DNA of 23,599 bases from Phoronis australis (Eukaryota > Phoronida > Phoronidae): NCBI GenBank assembly GCA_002633005.1, contig NMRA01000863.1:1-23599 (forward strand), written 5' to 3'. Within the stretch, counting starts at the first letter, position 1; each line of letters starts with the position of its first letter. Below the pieces are notes generated by a model, which saw nothing but the letters and a program-made list of their open reading frames with translations, ran no database searches and was not told the origin of the DNA. Below are positions 1 to 9,450 of the stretch, one piece after another. The position numbers and the translations under genes are program-made.

Positions 1-480
1 ACATCTTGTAGACTTATGTGACGTTTTGAACATACAGTTAATGAGTTAGTCTTGATGACTAAGCAATAAAAAATCTTGCCTCAACTTTGCACTTCAGTGA
101 AAAATGTCTTGCAAAACTGTCTATTTTCATAGTTTGGAAATGACGAGCAGAGTTTACAGACCGGCCATTTGAACAAACTTTTAGGCAAGAAGTCTGTTTT
201 AAATAGTTATAGAAACCAAGTCTAAACTCTTTGAAATGAAAACAAGATGTTTTCCGGGATTATTACGCGGCTAGTATCAAAACTGAACCCCACGATCTTT
301 GTCCACTGAGGGATTCAGTTGAGGTTAAGCTTGAGGATACATAAAAATGTACGTGTAACCCTCTTGTATTCTTTCATTTCTTTTACATTATCAGGTTAAT
401 TTAAACACGTTGTAGAACGTTTAAATGGAAATAAATGCCTGTAAGATTAAAGGAGTAAGAATTGATATTTGTAAATACTG
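1..480. other. anonymous AT-rich sequence
   Basis: No open frame of note, no recognisable repeat unit, no tRNA-like boxes and no inverted repeat stood out on either strand. It is the upstream flank of the protein remnant that follows. Confidence 0.5.
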
Positions 481-516
481 GTTTTGAGAGAAGCAAGTGC
501 ATTTTAAAAAGACAAA

Positions 517-772
517 ATGGCGGACGATGGGTCTTCATGTTCCTGTAGAGTTTATTCTGCAATAAATCCGATCACAAAAGCTTTGTGCTTTACTGAGTTA
601 TGTAAAAGACACCACTGAACATTTGAGATACAGGAAACTACCTCACAAAGCAAGGCCTGTGCCAGAGAACGAACTCGTACTACCCCGAGTCGAGGAATTT
701 CTGACTGAACAGGACCAGTCGTGGAAGAGTCAGGTAATGCTGGATGTTACCACTCTGCTCCTCTCCTCCTGA
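517..772 (+). pseudogene. broken open frames upstream of the transposase-like remnant
   Basis: Two open stretches overlap here. The first begins at an ATG in a good animal context (AAAATGGCG, 517) and encodes 33 residues starting MADDGSSCSC before a TGA at 616. The second has no ATG. It is open in another frame from 566 to a TGA at 770 (68 codons) and reads like protein, with a Pro/Glu-rich stretch around PVPENELVLPRVEEFL. Its last codons overlap, in a different frame, the DNA encoding the GNAGCYH motif of the next entry, so both frames cannot be conserved there. I infer that these are frame-shifted pieces of the same decayed gene or of a neighbouring exon. I do not recognise a domain in them. 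A chance origin is possible for the first stretch and less likely for the second. Confidence 0.35.
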
Positions 773-1458
773 ACCTAGCAGTCTTGTCAAATTCTACCGG
801 CATTTCTGTTTCGAGATATGACTTTAGTGAAAGTCAGAATGGAAAGGATCTCTGTGATCGCAAGATCGCTCCACTCAAACAACATGCACAGTACTTTGTA
901 GCCGAAGGTAACAATATCACAAACTTTCTGGATTTGAAAGAAGCATTACTTTCCAGTGGCCGTGTGAAGGGATGTTATGTGTATGCATGTTCAGTCGATG
1001 CAACAGAGTCTTTTCTAAAATACTCAGTTCCTGGTATAAGCACATTCCCAAATTCCCAATTCTACCCAAAGGAATTCGCGTGTGGAAATCAATTCATGTA
1101 GGTGACGGTAAGTTGTTACAAATACTGAGAAAATGGGAAACCCATTTCTCTAAAATACACTAACATCTCTAGACATGGCGGATTTTCAACACCAGGAGTT
1201 AAGGTTGGCATTGTATCTAGTGAAGAGCCTCAACAAAATTTCCCTTGTACCCAGCAAGGTTACTCAAAATTTTTGCTAGACGCAGAACTAGGTCAGCATT
1301 TGGATGAGGGTAACCACACTGTAACATTTACAGGGGGAAACCACGTTGCACGAAAAGTGGTCAGAAATGCTCTCAGAAATGCAAGAACCGGAGCGTCATT
1401 TGAGGCAGCCTCAGAGTACTGTTTGGATGAGACGAATGCTGAAGCAATAGGTTAGGCA
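721..1458 (+). pseudogene. decayed transposase-like / C2H2 zinc-finger protein remnant
   Basis: Three pieces in order look like one degraded protein. (1) 721-1101 has GNAGCYHS near residues 5-12 and DFSESQNGKDLCDR near residues 34-47. (2) The sense then shifts frame near 1065-1075, where another frame encodes GIRVWKSIHVGDGKLL and stops at 1161. (3) 1168-1455 returns to the first frame, with a finger-like stretch from Cys at 1246 to the His of HLDEGNH, then a basic helical-looking tail ending at TAG 1456. In that finger the expected second Cys is Tyr. From memory, a family in many invertebrate genomes pairs a [S/R]DNAGCYH...DFSE-x-GKD-x-CDR region with such a finger. A DDE-transposase relationship is my inference: the Asp usually before NAGCYH is Gly here. 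GTAAGT at 1108 lies inside the GDGKLL codons and is probably not a splice donor. Frameshift, stops and the lost Cys argue for a pseudogene. Confidence 0.6.
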
Positions 1459-2136
1459 TTAAAAAAAGGTAAAAGGTCAACAAGATTTTCAGCAAAGGTT
1501 AAGAACTTTCTGACGAACATATTCGATGAAGGAAATAAGTGAGGTAAAAACGTTTACCCTCCTAAGTGCCAAAATGGAGAAAACGTTACGAGAACCCACT
1601 GGGAAAGTGTTTACCTGTGATGTTAAGTGAATCGCAGATTGGTGGATTTTTTCGAGGTTGTCTGCAGCAATGTTTATTACGATTCTATTTCTGCTGAAGA
1701 TGCTGTTATGTCGTCAAAATGAAGTGGTAAATGAGCTCAACATTTAGCTAGTTTTGCAGCATACCACGATGTATGATATAAGAAGTCGAGACCGTTACTT
1801 CTGTTTACTTCATGTCTGTCATGAATGAGTCATTAATAAAATTGTCTCTCGTGAATTATTTTCTATTGACTGTGAATGTGTACCTTTTTATACCACACTG
1901 GCAGAAATATTCAGCGTTAAGGTGCCCGGCGGTGTGTGGGGGAGAACACCAGATTTCTAGCGACTGGTGGCGACTAAAATTTGTAGCAACCAGCAGGGAC
2001 ATTACAATATGAACCCAATGTTACAATGACTATTGACAAGTTGAAGCATTTTTTGCACTGAACACTAGGGGGCCATATCCTCCTTGGGTGCCTTCTTTTG
2101 CCTGTGGCACGAACAAGGCAGATAGAAAACAAGGCA
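1459..2136. other. anonymous intergenic sequence
   Basis: There are only short open frames with no recognisable protein character, including a 66-codon frame from 1812 that looks like chance. No repeat unit or RNA gene was seen. Confidence 0.45.
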
Positions 2137-2260
2137 TGGGGTGAGTTCAGTAACACTAGAACCTCTCTAAACTTTATCCAAAACCATGTGTTCTCATATA
2201 AAATACAGGGCAATATCTCGCGAAGTCTTGAATTATAGCAAGGTCCTCATGTTACTGCTC
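2137..2260. mobile_element. diverged short inverted-repeat element, copy 1
   Basis: This stretch aligns by eye with 3197-3336: GGGGTGAGTTCAGTAACACTAG at the left, CATGTGTTCTCAT in the middle, then a shared TCTCGCGAAGTCTTG and an AGCAAGGTCCT at the right. Its ends are weakly inverted (TTCAGTAACA against GTTACTG). Small size, inverted ends and two copies 1 kb apart fit a MITE-like non-autonomous DNA transposon. The superfamily is not determined. Confidence 0.45.
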
Positions 2261-2397
2261 TTATTCTAGATGCTCTTCAGTCTCCACGTAAACAAAAGCA
2301 GCGCCATCTACATGTATCATTTATAAGCACGCATGCCAGTTGATTTACGTACATATTTTTTGCAATAAGCAATAATCATCAATGCCGTTTTCAGAGA

Positions 2398-2598
2398 ATG
2401 GTAATCAATAATGCTGTCTGCCTTTTCTCCAAAATACAAGGTTTTTATGTCGTGTTTCGCAAGCTAATCATATGTTCCAAGAGCCCCCTATTGGCAGAAG
2501 AGGCAACTGAGAACATGCAGCAGGACGAAGTGCAGTTCGTGTCATGCTTCTTACGCAAAAACTACATTAGAGGCAAGATTTTTTATTTTAGATTATGA
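2398..2598 (+). CDS. 66-residue open frame of uncertain status
   Basis: An ATG-initiated open frame lies just after a splice-acceptor-like pyrimidine tract and CAG (CCGTTTTCAG, ending 2394). It includes an acidic stretch (LAEEATENMQQDEVQF). I recognise no family, signal peptide or membrane segment, and no donor site or neighbouring exon supports a gene. It could be a chance frame or a leftover exon. Confidence 0.15.
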   Translation: MVINNAVCLFSKIQGFYVVFRKLIICSKSPLLAEEATENMQQDEVQFVSCFLRKNYIRGKIFYFRL

Positions 2599-2639
2599 AT
2601 AGGTTAGGAATGACTGAACAAATTATTATAAAGTCAATT

Positions 2640-3190
2640 TCAGGAAAGGTGCGTTATGGCCGCTACAGAGTGACAAATTTGGCCGAAAATGGCTTCAGTG
2701 AAAACCTAAAAAATAGCCGTTTTTGCCTCACAAATTCAAAACGTACAAATTAAAAAATGGATTTTGAAAGTTATGCCATTAAATTATTCAGCCACTGCGC
2801 GTTCAATTCGTATTATTCATTTGTTTTGACCTTACCACATATGCTAGTAAAATGCATTCAAACATGCCTACTTCGACGCCCAATTTTGTTGCAAAATGGA
2901 GGTACAGGTCATAAAAAGAAAAATAATGAATGAAAATTCTTAAAAAGTGAGGTTTTTCTACATCTCAACAAACCAAACTCATGTGCTAAGTTTCGAAAAA
3001 ATCGGTGATTTTGGGTATAGACTCTACCTGTTGGTTTTTATATGGAGTCACTCTTAAGCAGCAGTGGCATGATCCCCTACTGGTACTCTATGACAAAATA
3101 GTGAATGTTTTATTTAAATGTTTTTTAATATTCACAACATAATATATGTCACTGGGCCTTAAAAATATGCCTGCTGTTCTGCCCTCCTTG
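2640..3190. other. anonymous AT-rich sequence
   Basis: No coding frame was seen. An 8-bp inverted pair (AGAGTGAC at 2667, GTCACTCT at 3047) is too short to claim an element. Confidence 0.4.
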
Positions 3191-3196
3191 GACCAG

Positions 3197-3336
3197 GGGT
3201 GCGTTCAGTAACGCTAGGACCTATGGTAGGACCTAGCTAAAGTCACGTGTTTTCATTTAACATACACGGCAACATACCGCGTAATCTCGCGAAGTCTTGC
3301 TTTTTAGCGAGGTCCTTGCTTTAATTACTGAACGGG
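3197..3336. mobile_element. short inverted-repeat element (MITE-like), copy 2
   Basis: The left end reads GGGGTGCGTTCAGTAACGCTAG followed by GACCT. The right end has AGGTCCT and then TTACTGAACGGG. CGTTCAGTAA and TTACTGAACG are exact reverse complements, and the AGGACC/GGTCCT pair inside them also inverts. The interior shares CTCGCGAAGTCTTG with the copy near 2137-2260. This copy is better preserved. There is no coding capacity and no convincing target-site duplication. Confidence 0.55.
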
Positions 3337-3339
3337 AGG

Positions 3340-4041
3340 CAGAAATGGCTTGCACATGTAGATATTTCCAAATTGAAACATTGAAAAAAATCTTAGCGTG
3401 CAATGCTACCTTGCGATAACTTCGATGACGACAGTGGCACACAACCGCTTACTTTGATGTTCATTAACTACCGAAGCCAGTGTGAACGGTCCAGTTAACT
3501 GCGCTGGTTACGTCGACACTCCGCTCAGACCGGAGTTAAGTCAATATGAAAGGGTCTTTAGTTTATAAATCAGCCAATTTGTAAACCAAGAGTTTCATTA
3601 AAACATGTGATTATTTTTTGCGCTTTGGTCACACTCCTTGTTTTTAGAATTCATGTATTCAAAATAGTTATCATTATGAAGTATATTATTTATTTTTTGC
3701 CTTTTGTTTACTGTTCTGTGTGCTGATTAATGCCGAGTCCAAATCGGTAACACCCATAAGCAATGCCGTATAAGCCATTTCATACCACCCATTTGAAGAA
3801 ATTTTGTGTTTTTGCATTGACGTTTCAGCATTGATGCGTAAAGATTACATGACATGGTTATTTTTCAATACTTCTTACATGTTATGGTGGTTTAGATAAG
3901 TTCTTGTGTCTGTTAATACCGAAGGAGGGGTAGTGTCCTTTTAAAGTTAAAACTTGTGCCAATTGGNCCAAAAAAGAGGGTAGTTAGGGCGGATTACATC
4001 GACTTTTGCAAGGGTCACACGCCCTGAGTAGGAAATAATAA
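3340..4041. other. anonymous AT-rich sequence
   Basis: Nothing assignable was seen. The stretch contains one ambiguous base at 3967. Confidence 0.4.
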
Positions 4042-5262
4042 CATGTATTATGTGAAAAAACTTGTTTCGATGTAACGGCAAGTCATTTTCAGCTTTACTG
4101 ATCTAAAATATTGTATTTTTCTTGCTCACTGCGTGTTATACATGACTATATTTGAAACGCCTTGTATGACAGACATGTACGGGTTAATATTTGGTTGGTG
4201 CTTGGCAATAAAAAAATTTGAATAAAAAATTCTACAAACTCCATGACATTGCTGATACCCAAGGTGTTCCATTTTTACACACCTTAGTTGTGTATTTTGT
4301 TGTGTATTTTTGAAGATGTTATATTGCATTAATAAGGATTATTTCATTGTTTGATACCAACGCAAAACTCTTAGTAGCAAGTAATGGTATGTGTTAAGTG
4401 AAAAAACTTGTTTCAATCTAACGGCAAGTCCTTTTCAGTTTTACTGCCATGATCTAAAATCTTGTACTGTTCTTGCTCACTGAGTGTTATACACATAACC
4501 AATACCATTTTTGAAAAACCGTGTGTGATAGATATATACGGGTTACTATTTTGTTGGTGCGTATCCGACCAAGCACTTCGTGTAATTTTTCATTCAAGGT
4601 TTTTTTTATTACCAACTCCATTTTGGTGCTACCAAGGTGTTCCATTTTTACACACTTGTGTATTTTTTGAAAACATTGCAGATGTCTCAATCATATGATT
4701 GAAACCATGTGGCCATTGTAATTGATCATTTGTGTGACACAATATGTGTTGGTGCTTGCTGATGTAAATATGTATGGATGGTGCTTGCTTTTTACATTGC
4801 CTCGTTTCCATTGAACATTGCCATTTTGTTGTGTATTTTTGAAGATGCTATATTACATTAACAAGGATTGTTTCATTGTTTGATACCAACGTAAAACACT
4901 TAGTAGCTAAGAATGGCATGTATTGAGTGAAAAAACTTGTTTAGATCCAACTGCAAGTCATTTTCAGTTTTCTGCCACAGTCATTTCTGATATTATTTTT
5001 TGTTGCTGACTGTCTATTATATATGATTATAATTATTTTGCAAGCCCCTATATGATAGTCATGGGTATTGTTTACTATTTTAGGTGTATGTCTGATTTAG
5101 TAGTTTACCAACTCCATAGCATTGGAGATACCCAGAAGTTCTATTTTGGCACACACACTAGTCGTACATTGTGTGGGAATGATCAAATGTCTCTAGCAAT
5201 AGCATCCTCTATCACACGATTACTACCATGTAGCCAACATTGTTAGTGTTGGCATTTGCTGT
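4042..5262. repeat. long-period tandem repeat, three diverged units
   Basis: Three units are in direct orientation. Each carries GTGAAAAAACTTGTTT (starting at 4052, 4398 and 4927), then GCAAGTC.TTTTCAG, a TTGCT.ACTG tract, a T.TA..GGGTTA-like block, a CCAACTCCAT-like block and a TACCAAGGTGTTCCATTTT-like block. Units 1 and 2 are followed by GTGTATTTTTGAAGATG, CATTAA.AAGGATT and GTTTGATACCAACG, which lead into the next unit. Unit starts are 346 and 529 bp apart. Unit 2 is longer because of extra sequence around 4680-4825, part of which is matched by the tail of unit 3 (about 5160-5262). This is an old segmental tandem duplication or a repeat family. The open frames inside it are not conserved between units, so I call none of them genes. 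Confidence 0.75.
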
Positions 5263-5263
5263 T

Positions 5264-5277
5264 GTATATATATATGA

Positions 5278-5317
<40 letters not shown>
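5264..5317. repeat. (TA)n microsatellite
   Basis: An almost pure TA dinucleotide run with one interruption (GAG near 5276-5278). It directly follows the tail of the long-period repeat. Confidence 0.95.
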
Positions 5318-5379
5318 TAAGAGAACTATACAGATCCGGGGCATTTTTATATATGAGACCTTTACTGTGGGGTTGCAAA

Positions 5380-5412
5380 AAATTGTGGGGTATATATAAT
5401 GCCCCACAATTT
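5380..5412. repeat. perfect hairpin, 11-bp stem
   Basis: AAATTGTGGGG (5380-5390) and CCCCACAATTT (5402-5412) are exact reverse complements around an 11-nt TA-rich loop. The GTGGGG plus TATATA words resemble the unit of the 50-bp minisatellite at 11340-11530, which also sits beside (TA)n runs, so this may be a lone diverged relative. Confidence 0.7.
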
Positions 5413-6940
5413 CAGACCTATCAGAAACTGTTCTTTGGTATGCACAGTGCCTCCACGTGTATTCTCTCAACAACTTGGTTTCATCACCACATCCTATATA
5501 TAACTCTGTACAGTCTATCCCAAAAGATGTCACTGTTATTATGAGTGTCCTGCTGCAGAGTGCCATATGTGACCTACATCGGTATATTGTTATGTAATGG
5601 CCATGGAGGATATTAAGTTACTGTTGACCTAACACTGCAACAAGCGTCTGAGGTTTTGATTTTAGTGTTAATGGAGTTGGGGTTGAACATCCGCTTTAGA
5701 GTTTGAGTTGAGACAAGTTTTACTTCGTTTTATCTGAAACAAGAATGTTTGTGTGGAAGATGGTACATTCCAGATCTAAGTCTATGGTACATCCGAGATC
5801 AAAGGCTATGGTAAGTCTTTCAAATTCCTTAATATTTTGATTATTAAAGTAATTGCAAATTCATGTATCAGAGTGGTGATTATGGATGGCTAACATGCTT
5901 TTAATAGAGTCCTAGAAACTATTTCTAATGCAGAAGATGCGACCAAATACTCGCATCTGTCCCTCTTAAAAATATTTCAAAATCTAACCACCCCCTTAGT
6001 ATTATGAGCTGAATAAATCCTTTTACTTTAAAAACTCCAGAGAGTTGTAGATTTCTATGCTTTATATCTCTGAGAAGAATTGCACTTCGTAAGATTTTTT
6101 CAGATTCACTGTGAAATGGTGCCTTTTCTGAGAGAATTCCGTACAAATGGGTGTCTTTTCAGTACCGATTTCCCTAAGAAAAACGTCCATTTTGTGGACT
6201 GGAACGCTACAAAAGTCCCTTTAAGATGGAACCCCTCGATCAAATAAATAAGCAATAACTGTACATGTTACAAATTCTAACAAGAACTAGATACTGGAAA
6301 AGCAAATGTACATACTAGTATTCACACTAAAACATATCATGAGGCAATTGTGTAAAATCTTTCGTAAAACTTTTGCAGTTTGGTCCAGTTCAGTCCTAAA
6401 TGTCAACCAAACACTTTTCCTTAAAAAATATTTTACACTTCAAACAAACTTGGAAAATTAGTGACCAAAGGTATAGATATGCTGTGTTGTTTGCCTGTTC
6501 TTTAATGTGAGTTTTTACTTAATGTAGCAAGAAACAGTGATTCGTACATGTTTTGACATTGATTCAATGTGAGTGATCTAGTAACAACGTTAGATCTTTT
6601 TTAACTCTTAAATGAGCCCTTGGAAATCAGTGACTGAAAACCAAATCTCAAACTTAAAATGGGAAAATCCAGGGTAAAATAATTTACTGAAGTTATTTTG
6701 TCTAAGTTTCCAAAATATACAGGTTCTCAAATCTTTACTAACCAAGTGCCTAGAATGTGTTTTCCCTAAACATATTTTCTGTTGTCATTAAAAAGAGGGC
6801 ACATACACCAGACCAGACCTTGTGAAAACATACTTAAAAATATCTTTGAATTCTCATAGTAACTTTGATGTCTGCTTAAATGACTTAACAAGGGATGGAG
6901 TGGTCCAAAGGGTCTGTGGATCTATTGGTCAATAGTCTGA
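5413..6940. other. anonymous intergenic sequence
   Basis: Apart from the small repeat-bearing frame at 5745-5840, no gene, RNA or element was seen. A 73-codon minus-strand frame (5925-6146) has no recognisable features. Confidence 0.4.
5745..5840 (+). repeat. 24-bp tandem repeat inside a 31-codon open frame
   Basis: ATGGTAC(A) recurs at 5760 and 5784, and ATGGTA at 5808, giving a 24-bp period of about 2.3 units. The period is a multiple of three. An ATG at 5745 opens a frame in which the repeat encodes MVH[S/P]RSK[S/A] twice. The last unit runs into GGCTATG|GTAAGT, a consensus-like 5' splice site. This could be the end of a small coding exon, but no partner exon was found and the frame reaches TGA at 5838. 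Real peptide or simple duplication: undecided. Confidence 0.4.
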
Positions 6941-7661
6941 CAGTGCTGTAGTGGGGCGTAGGTGCATGTAGGCGCAGCCAACTACCTTTTTGCTGTTCAA
7001 CATAGCGCCTACCCACCGGGAGTTATGGTATACGTGGGACGCACTTGCAGCCAACCACCTTCTTACATTTTATCGTAGCAACCACCTTTTTAATTTAACG
7101 TACATGTAGCGTCTACGAGCCGTAAGTGACGGTATATTGGGGCGTAGTCTCAATACGATAACTTACGCCATCAGTGCGCTACGCCGATGACTGCATCATT
7201 GATGAACTTTTCGGCACGCGCAACCACCTAGCATACTTGTATTCTCGCCGAGTAATGGAATTTTTATTAATATTTCAAGATAAAGAAATAGTTATGGTGT
7301 CACGTCCATAGGTGAATAAAGAGGGGGGGGGGGNGGGCGACTGAAAGTCGCTGCCAGCTTATCGTTTCTGGGCGTTACGCTCCTATTTTCCTTTATAATT
7401 ATGCTTGGGCCCCCTTCAGAGACCACTTGGAATGCACGCGGACCTTTGCTTTTGAAAATGTGCTGTTTGACCCTTTTTCTCCGATATCTAAGATCCACCA
7501 CTGCAGACTCTATGTAAATACCTACTCATGAGTCAAAATATATGCCTAAATGTTTGTGAGTCAGGTTTTGCGAGTTCAATTCACTTTTAAAATCCAGCGC
7601 TCAAAGCGACACGAAGGACTTTGGGTGCCTACTTACCTTTTATTTTACCACTACAGCACTG
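6941..7661. mobile_element. non-autonomous hAT-like DNA transposon
   Basis: The ends are a perfect 14-bp terminal inverted repeat, CAGTGCTGTAGTGG at 6941-6954 and its reverse complement at 7648-7661. Starting with CAGTG is typical of hAT elements. A related GTAGGYGC-like word follows inside both ends. The 8-bp flanks (TAGTCTGA and TAAAATTA) agree at only four positions, so the duplication is decayed or the boundary is slightly off. The interior has no transposase. It has a diverged internal duplication: a CAACYACCTTTTT word followed by TAGCGYCTAC and GGTATA words, around 6975-7050 and 7074-7146. A poly-G tract with an N lies at 7323-7337. The 69-codon minus-strand frame inside (7292-7501) looks incidental. 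Confidence 0.75.
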
Positions 7662-8032
7662 TAAAATTAAGGGGAATTTTATCTGTCGTTACCAACTCGG
7701 TAGTTACGTAGAATATCTTGCTACATCAAACTAAGTGTTCGTATTTTGTTCAGGTTGTTTTTCATTGAATAACCACAATTTCACGAAAGAGAGCGTTGCC
7801 TGCTTTACAGAGCTCTACGGAATTTTGAAAGATGGATAAAATGGTGTAAAATTAACCGAAATCCTGAAGACATTTAACTCCGTAGATTAGGGAATAATGT
7901 AAAAAAAACTATTAAGAAGTTTTGTATTCCAACTATTGACTCTTCGGGCTACAGATCGTACTGTTTTCGGACTAAAGACCCTTTGGACTATAGACAGCAT
8001 TTCATTTTTATTGACAGTTTTGATTTTTTCCA

Positions 8033-8146
8033 GATGAGAATGCTGTAACTCCTTTCAGTTCAAGTGACAAAGAAACAGGTGAAGATAGAAGTTGGTGCTT
8101 GTTTTCTCAGAGTAAGGAAACATGCAACTTCACATGGATGAGTTAA
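8033..8146 (+). other. possible exon fragment, Ser/acidic-rich
   Basis: A T-rich tract ends in TTTTTTCCAG just before ATGAGAATGC. One frame is open from there for about 36 codons to a TAA near 8144, beginning ENAVTPFSSSDKETG. A CAG|GTGAAG donor-like site lies inside. No homologous family is recognised and there is no proven partner. The similar layout at 8581 (TTTCAG|ATGAAGAAG) hints at a repeated exon but is weak evidence. Confidence 0.18.
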
Positions 8147-8580
8147 GAAGGAGTGTGAGTTTCATATAAATGAAGTATTATGGGAAATATACATTTTCTT
8201 AGATTCTACACATTTCTGCAAGGTTTCCAGTATGTTATTTTTTTAAACTCATGAGTGCGAGGTCATAATTAACGGCTACTTTGATTTAATTCTTTCATAA
8301 GGTAACTATAGAGTCATTTTGATCCTTATTCCATCAGCATAGAGCCTCTTTTTCAGACATACATGTACATCAACTAGCATATTTCACATTTCGTTATTTG
8401 CAACAGTATTCTTCCCAATATATTTATTGTTAACTAGGTGAACCATTTAATGTAGCAGAATAACTTAAACACTTTCAAACTCGTGTTAATGGAAACTTAG
8501 AAGACAGCTTTAAATAAGCCTAACAAATGAATGCAAATGTAAAGTTGCAGCATAGATCACTGCATTTATAATTTGTTTCA

Positions 8581-8669
8581 GATGAAGAAGTGATGGATGC
8601 CGTTTTCGTCACAAGGTGTTCAGTTCTGCTAAAATAATCAAGAATTTTCTGATACATCGTCTGAAAGGT
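8581..8669 (+). other. possible exon fragment
   Basis: TTTGTTTCAG precedes ATGAAGAAGTG, and GAAAG|GTATGT, a good donor-like site, follows at about 8669. One frame inside reads RFRHKVFSSAKIIKNFL to the donor. That frame meets TGA two bases after the putative acceptor, so the exon would have to begin further downstream or is dead. Splice-like borders on both sides are the only support. Confidence 0.15.
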
Positions 8670-9192
8670 ATGTCACGTAATTAAAATTACTTGTTTTTCA
8701 AATTTCATCACACAATATCTTTATAAATTCAAAATTTATTTCTTGCTGATGTCAAACATACGGTAATACCTTTTCAGCTATAGTTTCTATTTCTATATTG
8801 TTTTGTGATGTCTATACGAAATGTGCTGAGATGGGGTTGGTCGATCCTGTATTCCGAAGGACCTTTGATAGTCTCTAGTGCAAAGGAACTTTCGTTCGAA
8901 GGACTGTCAGTCTGAAAGTGATCTGGGTGATGACATTACAACAGAGCTTATAGAAGACTGCTGTTTTAGTACATTTAAGCACAATTAAGAATTATTATGA
9001 ATGCAAATGATAACGACTTTGTTTTGAAGATGCACGCCTCTTTCGTCATTTTTCTCTTGTCATCCTATCACGGTCATGGCAATATGATTACCTGGCACTC
9101 TTTCATGCTTGCTAGTCAGGTTTACTGCAAGATGTAATGCTCAGTGGAGCAATCAGACCAATAGCACTTCCGACCAAAGACACTTTAGAAAA

Positions 9193-9450
9193 TCAAAAGG
9201 AAGGCAGACTCGGTTTTGACTTATCACCAAATACAAAAACATCATTTACTATCCAGGAACAAAATAACGGCCTGTAACTCTCGTTCAGAAAATTTTGAAA
9301 CTCTTGAAAGTCATCTAATGGAAACTGTGTGAAAAGACCACCGACCAAGGACCAAAAGGCGAGATAGGGGTGCAAGTTTTTAGTAATTCCAGCTCTTTCA
9401 AGATTGATGCCAATGAGGCATGAGCAGATGACAGGATTGGTTGAAATCAT
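9193..9450 (-). CDS. 85-residue hypothetical open frame
   Basis: The frame is open on the minus strand from an ATG at 9450, and remains open for roughly a dozen codons upstream of it. The product is moderately hydrophobic with aromatic-rich segments (FWSLVGGLFTQFPLDDF near the middle) and ends SKPSLPSF. Its composition is more protein-like than most frames in this AT-rich window. No family, signal peptide, promoter, splice site or neighbouring exon supports it. It could be an exon remnant or chance. Confidence 0.2.
   Translation of the reverse strand: MISTNPVICSCLIGINLERAGITKNLHPYLAFWSLVGGLFTQFPLDDFQEFQNFLNESYRPLFCSWIVNDVFVFGDKSKPSLPSF

Larger units (their letters stand above)
7662..9192. 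other. anonymous sequence with exon-like islands
   Basis: No gene model can be built. Two splice-acceptor-like sites (about 8032 and 8580) precede short open stretches described separately. Several copies of a GGACTAAAGACCCTTTGGACTA-like word occur (see findings). Confidence 0.35.

Noticed and set aside
1108-1113. GTAAGT as a 5' splice site
   Set aside because: It falls within codons for the motif GDGKLL, which continues the recognised family, so it is more likely coding sequence.
2667-3054. Transposon bounded by AGAGTGAC/GTCACTCT
   Set aside because: An 8-bp inverted match over about 390 bp is expected by chance, and no target duplication was found.
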